Origin: Vicinamibacteria bacterium
GTDB lineage: Bacteria; Acidobacteriota; Vicinamibacteria; Fen-336
Assembly: GCA_035570235.1 (NCBI GenBank)
Contig: DATMML010000015.1
Location: 62,001 to 126,000 of the forward strand
Direction: 5' to 3'
Length of the DNA: 64,000 bases
The position numbers and the translations under genes are program-made. The notes beneath the pieces were generated by a model. The model ran no database searches, was not told the origin of the DNA, and saw only the letters and a program-made list of their open reading frames with translations. Position 1 is the first letter of the stretch. Each line of letters starts with the position of its first letter. Below are positions 62,087 to 64,000 of the stretch, one piece after another.

Positions 62087-63367
62087 ATGGATGGAGGGTC
62101 GTCGCCCGCCTATCGCCACGTGCTGCTTGCCGCCTGTCCTCTGGCCGGCCTGCTCGGCCTGGCTCTGGGCCTACCCGCCCTGAGGGCCTTCGCCGCCGCC
62201 TCCTCCCTTCTTCTTCTCTTCGCTTACGCCCTCCCGCACCGGCGCCTGCGCGGGCTCGCCATCCGCCGCGAGCTCTACCCCAGCGCTTTCGAGGGCGAGG
62301 GGGTCGCGGTGTCCCTCGTTCTAGAAAACCACGGGGGAAGGACCGTCCATCTCGTGGAGATTGCGGATAGTTTCGGCCCGGGTCTGGCCCACCGGCAGCT
62401 CCTCCTCGAGCCCGGACCCCTGCACGGGCGGTGTAGCCGTCGCCTGACCTACCGAACCTTCTGCTCGCGCTCGTGGGGGATCTATTCCGTGGGGCCCCTC
62501 TCCCTCCGCACGGCTGATCCCATGGGGCTCTTCCCGACCCGGCGCTCCATCCTCCAGGTCGAGCCCTTCGCCGTCTACCCCCGGGTCTATCCGGTCGAGG
62601 GCATCGAGCGCCTGGGTGGGCGGGCAACCGCCACGCCCCAGCCCACGACCCGGGACCGGTCCGGCCAGAGCCTGGCCTACCTCGGGGTGCGGGACTACCA
62701 ACCCGGAGACGAACTGCGGCGGGTGCACTGGCCGGCCACCGCCCACCGGGGCCGCCCGGTCGTTAAGGTGCAGGAAGTCGACCTTGTGCCCTACCTGTCG
62801 TTGTTCCTCGATCTCGAGCGCGCCCACCGAGCGGGCACCGGCCTGAAGTCCACCCTCGACTACCTCGTGCGCTCGGCGGCCTCCTTGCTGGCCTCCGCCC
62901 TCCGCGTGGGCGACACCGTGCAAGTCTTCGCCGAGGGACGCTCGCCCCTCCTCCTGCCGCCGGGGCAGGGGGACGTCCACCTCGCCCATGGGCTGTGGGA
63001 GTTGATCCGGGCACGGCAGGAAGGGACGGCGTCGCTCTTCGAGCTGGTACTCCGTCACCGCCCGGCCCTTCCTGAGGGTTCCACGGCCGTGCTCCTCCTC
63101 GGGACCATCTCCTTTGCGGACGAGGATCTCGACGAGGTCCTGGAAGCCCTGGCCGCCCGGCGCATCCAGGCGTTCGTCCTGCTCGTGAACAATCACTCGT
63201 TTATCCCCATCGACCATCGGGTGCTGCCCCGAGAGCAGGCGGAGGAGCGGACGCGTGAGCTTCTGGCCCTCCTTCGCCACCGGGGCGTGGCGGGGACGGT
63301 GCTGAGCGCGGAGGATGACTTGGAGGAGGCCTTGGGACGAGTGGACAGCCTGGGGATGCCGGCGTGA
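62087..63367 (+). CDS. DUF58 domain protein
   Basis: 426 residues. Two N-terminal membrane helices (~8-48), a beta-rich domain with ALRxxxVxVLENHGG and YTFRSRxWGIYSVGPLSLRTADPMGLF-type strands, then the DUF58 signature GQSLAYLGVRDYQPGDELRRVHWPATAHRGRPVVKVQEVD and a vWA-like C-terminus. It is the partner of the MoxR ATPase at the inner membrane. The next gene overlaps its stop (GTGA). Confidence 0.9.
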   Translation: MDGGSSPAYRHVLLAACPLAGLLGLALGLPALRAFAAASSLLLLFAYALPHRRLRGLAIRRELYPSAFEGEGVAVSLVLENHGGRTVHLVEIADSFGPGLAHRQLLLEPGPLHGRCSRRLTYRTFCSRSWGIYSVGPLSLRTADPMGLFPTRRSILQVEPFAVYPRVYPVEGIERLGGRATATPQPTTRDRSGQSLAYLGVRDYQPGDELRRVHWPATAHRGRPVVKVQEVDLVPYLSLFLDLERAHRAGTGLKSTLDYLVRSAASLLASALRVGDTVQVFAEGRSPLLLPPGQGDVHLAHGLWELIRARQEGTASLFELVLRHRPALPEGSTAVLLLGTISFADEDLDEVLEALAARRIQAFVLLVNNHSFIPIDHRVLPREQAEERTRELLALLRHRGVAGTVLSAEDDLEEALGRVDSLGMPA

Positions 63368-64000
63368 GCGCGCCCCGCCCCCCGGCGGCGGGGGCTGCCT
63401 TGGCCTCCGCCCGCTCCCTGGCTCTCTACGGGCTTTCCCTGAGCGCGGGGGCGGGCGTGGCCCTCGCCTGGCCGGGGCACGGAGACCCAACCCTGGGGCT
63501 CGCGGGGGCGGCCCTGGGCCTGGCCGCAGCCCAGGTCCTGGGGGACGGACTCTCCCCGTGGCTGGAGGGAACTCTGGGGCCCCGCGCGCGCCTCAAGGCG
63601 CGCTCCTGGGCAGGCGTGCTGTACACCGGCATCGCCCTCCTCGGTCTGGCCGTCGTCGTCGTAGAGCCTAGACTGCTGCGTCCGGCAGGCACCCTTTTTC
63701 TTCTCTTGCAGGGGTTGTTCCTCCTCGGCGGGCCTCCCTTCGGGGGTTCGGTCCTGGCCGTGGCCAACGCCCTCGTGCTCGTGTTCCTGGTTTCCTTCCG
63801 CGGGGGGCTGGTCGCCGCCGCCTGCGTCACGGGTTCGCTGGGCCTGCTCGTCTTTTTCCTGACCCTCGACCACTACACACGCCAGCTCTCCTGGTATCCC
63901 CACCGGGATGTCTTCTTGACGGGGGCGGCCCTGCGCCAGGCCGCAGCCGTAGCCGCGCCCCTGGTGCTGGGCCTTTCCCTTTTCTTTGCCCTCTACCCAC
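63364..64000 (+). CDS. Polytopic membrane protein, N-terminal part (probable DUF3488/transglutaminase-type partner of MoxR-DUF58)
   Basis: GTG start overlapping the DUF58 stop; the frame is open to the right edge (212 codons seen). At least six hydrophobic helices are visible (ALYGLSLSAGAGVALAW, TLGLAGAALGLAAAQVL, TGIALLGLAVVVV, TLFLLLQGLFLLGG, VLAVANALVLVFLVSF, CVTGSLGLLVFFLTL). In MoxR-DUF58 operons the third gene is usually a DUF3488/TgpA-type membrane protein with a transglutaminase domain; that domain, if present, lies beyond the window. Confidence 0.7.
   Translation, partial: MSAPRPPAAGAALASARSLALYGLSLSAGAGVALAWPGHGDPTLGLAGAALGLAAAQVLGDGLSPWLEGTLGPRARLKARSWAGVLYTGIALLGLAVVVVEPRLLRPAGTLFLLLQGLFLLGGPPFGGSVLAVANALVLVFLVSFRGGLVAAACVTGSLGLLVFFLTLDHYTRQLSWYPHRDVFLTGAALRQAAAVAAPLVLGLSLFFALYP

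Overview
The window is about 64 kb of very GC-rich (by eye about 70%), gene-dense bacterial chromosome with housekeeping character. It shows no phage, insertion sequence, CRISPR, rRNA or tRNA that I could recognise. A complete Tol-Pal operon, many lipoproteins and an outer-membrane style gene set point to a Gram-negative (diderm). The E1 alpha/beta fusion dehydrogenase, TPR-tailed Ser/Thr kinase, tricorn-type protease, DUF3014 protein and IorAB-type molybdenum hydroxylase fit an Acidobacteriota-like soil lineage. That placement is inference, because no marker gene in the window settles it.

Layout. 1-980 (+): the 3' end of PTS enzyme I and a small cupin. 1043-11566 (-): a long same-strand run, read from right to left, of tolQ-tolR-tolA-like-tolB-pal-cpoB, ssb, a type III polyketide synthase with a methyltransferase and an FAD oxidoreductase (one-base and ATGA overlaps), and a fused 2-oxoacid dehydrogenase E1. 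11602-17034: recN, miaB, a DUF151 bifunctional nuclease and parA-parB on +, three of them behind good sigma70-type promoters. 17080-18186 (-): an ABC permease. 18408-24978 (+): a tightly coupled lipid cluster of radical SAM protein, short-chain reductase, alpha-oxoamine synthase, ADC-fold protein, lipid kinase, Tam41-like nucleotidyltransferase and CDP-alcohol phosphatidyltransferase. 25064-28181: a divergent IMP dehydrogenase family protein convergent with a formiminotransferase-cyclodeaminase.

28426-36047 holds a 2OG-Fe(II) oxygenase and all the adaptor parts of a bacterial N-degron pathway: bpt, aat, clpS and clpA, interleaved with an FHA-EAL protein and a solute-binding protein. 36161-39720 carries a TPM-domain protein with a poly-serine tail and three lipoproteins. 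39791-48451 (-) carries psuG, a PfkB kinase, a BtpA-family protein, a DUF3014 protein, a Tat-exported molybdenum hydroxylase pair and a Ser/Thr kinase. 48609-52140 (+) has a putative zincin, a haem-c lipoprotein, a Rho_N-like small basic protein and a GT39-family glycosyltransferase. 52137-55458 (-) has a cereblon-like CULT domain protein, a DUF4440-like protein and a family B DNA polymerase. 55599-64000 has a ferredoxin-metallo-beta-lactamase fusion, a tricorn-like protease, a UPF0047-like protein and the start of a MoxR-DUF58-membrane protein operon that runs off the window.

The best candidate for an undescribed system is the 18408-24978 lipid cluster. Its order reads as a pathway: build and reduce an aminoacyl long-chain base, phosphorylate it, activate it with CTP using a Tam41-like enzyme, and attach a head group. 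The second is the co-location of Bpt, Aat, ClpS and ClpA within 6.5 kb. The third is the small stand-alone CULT domain gene.
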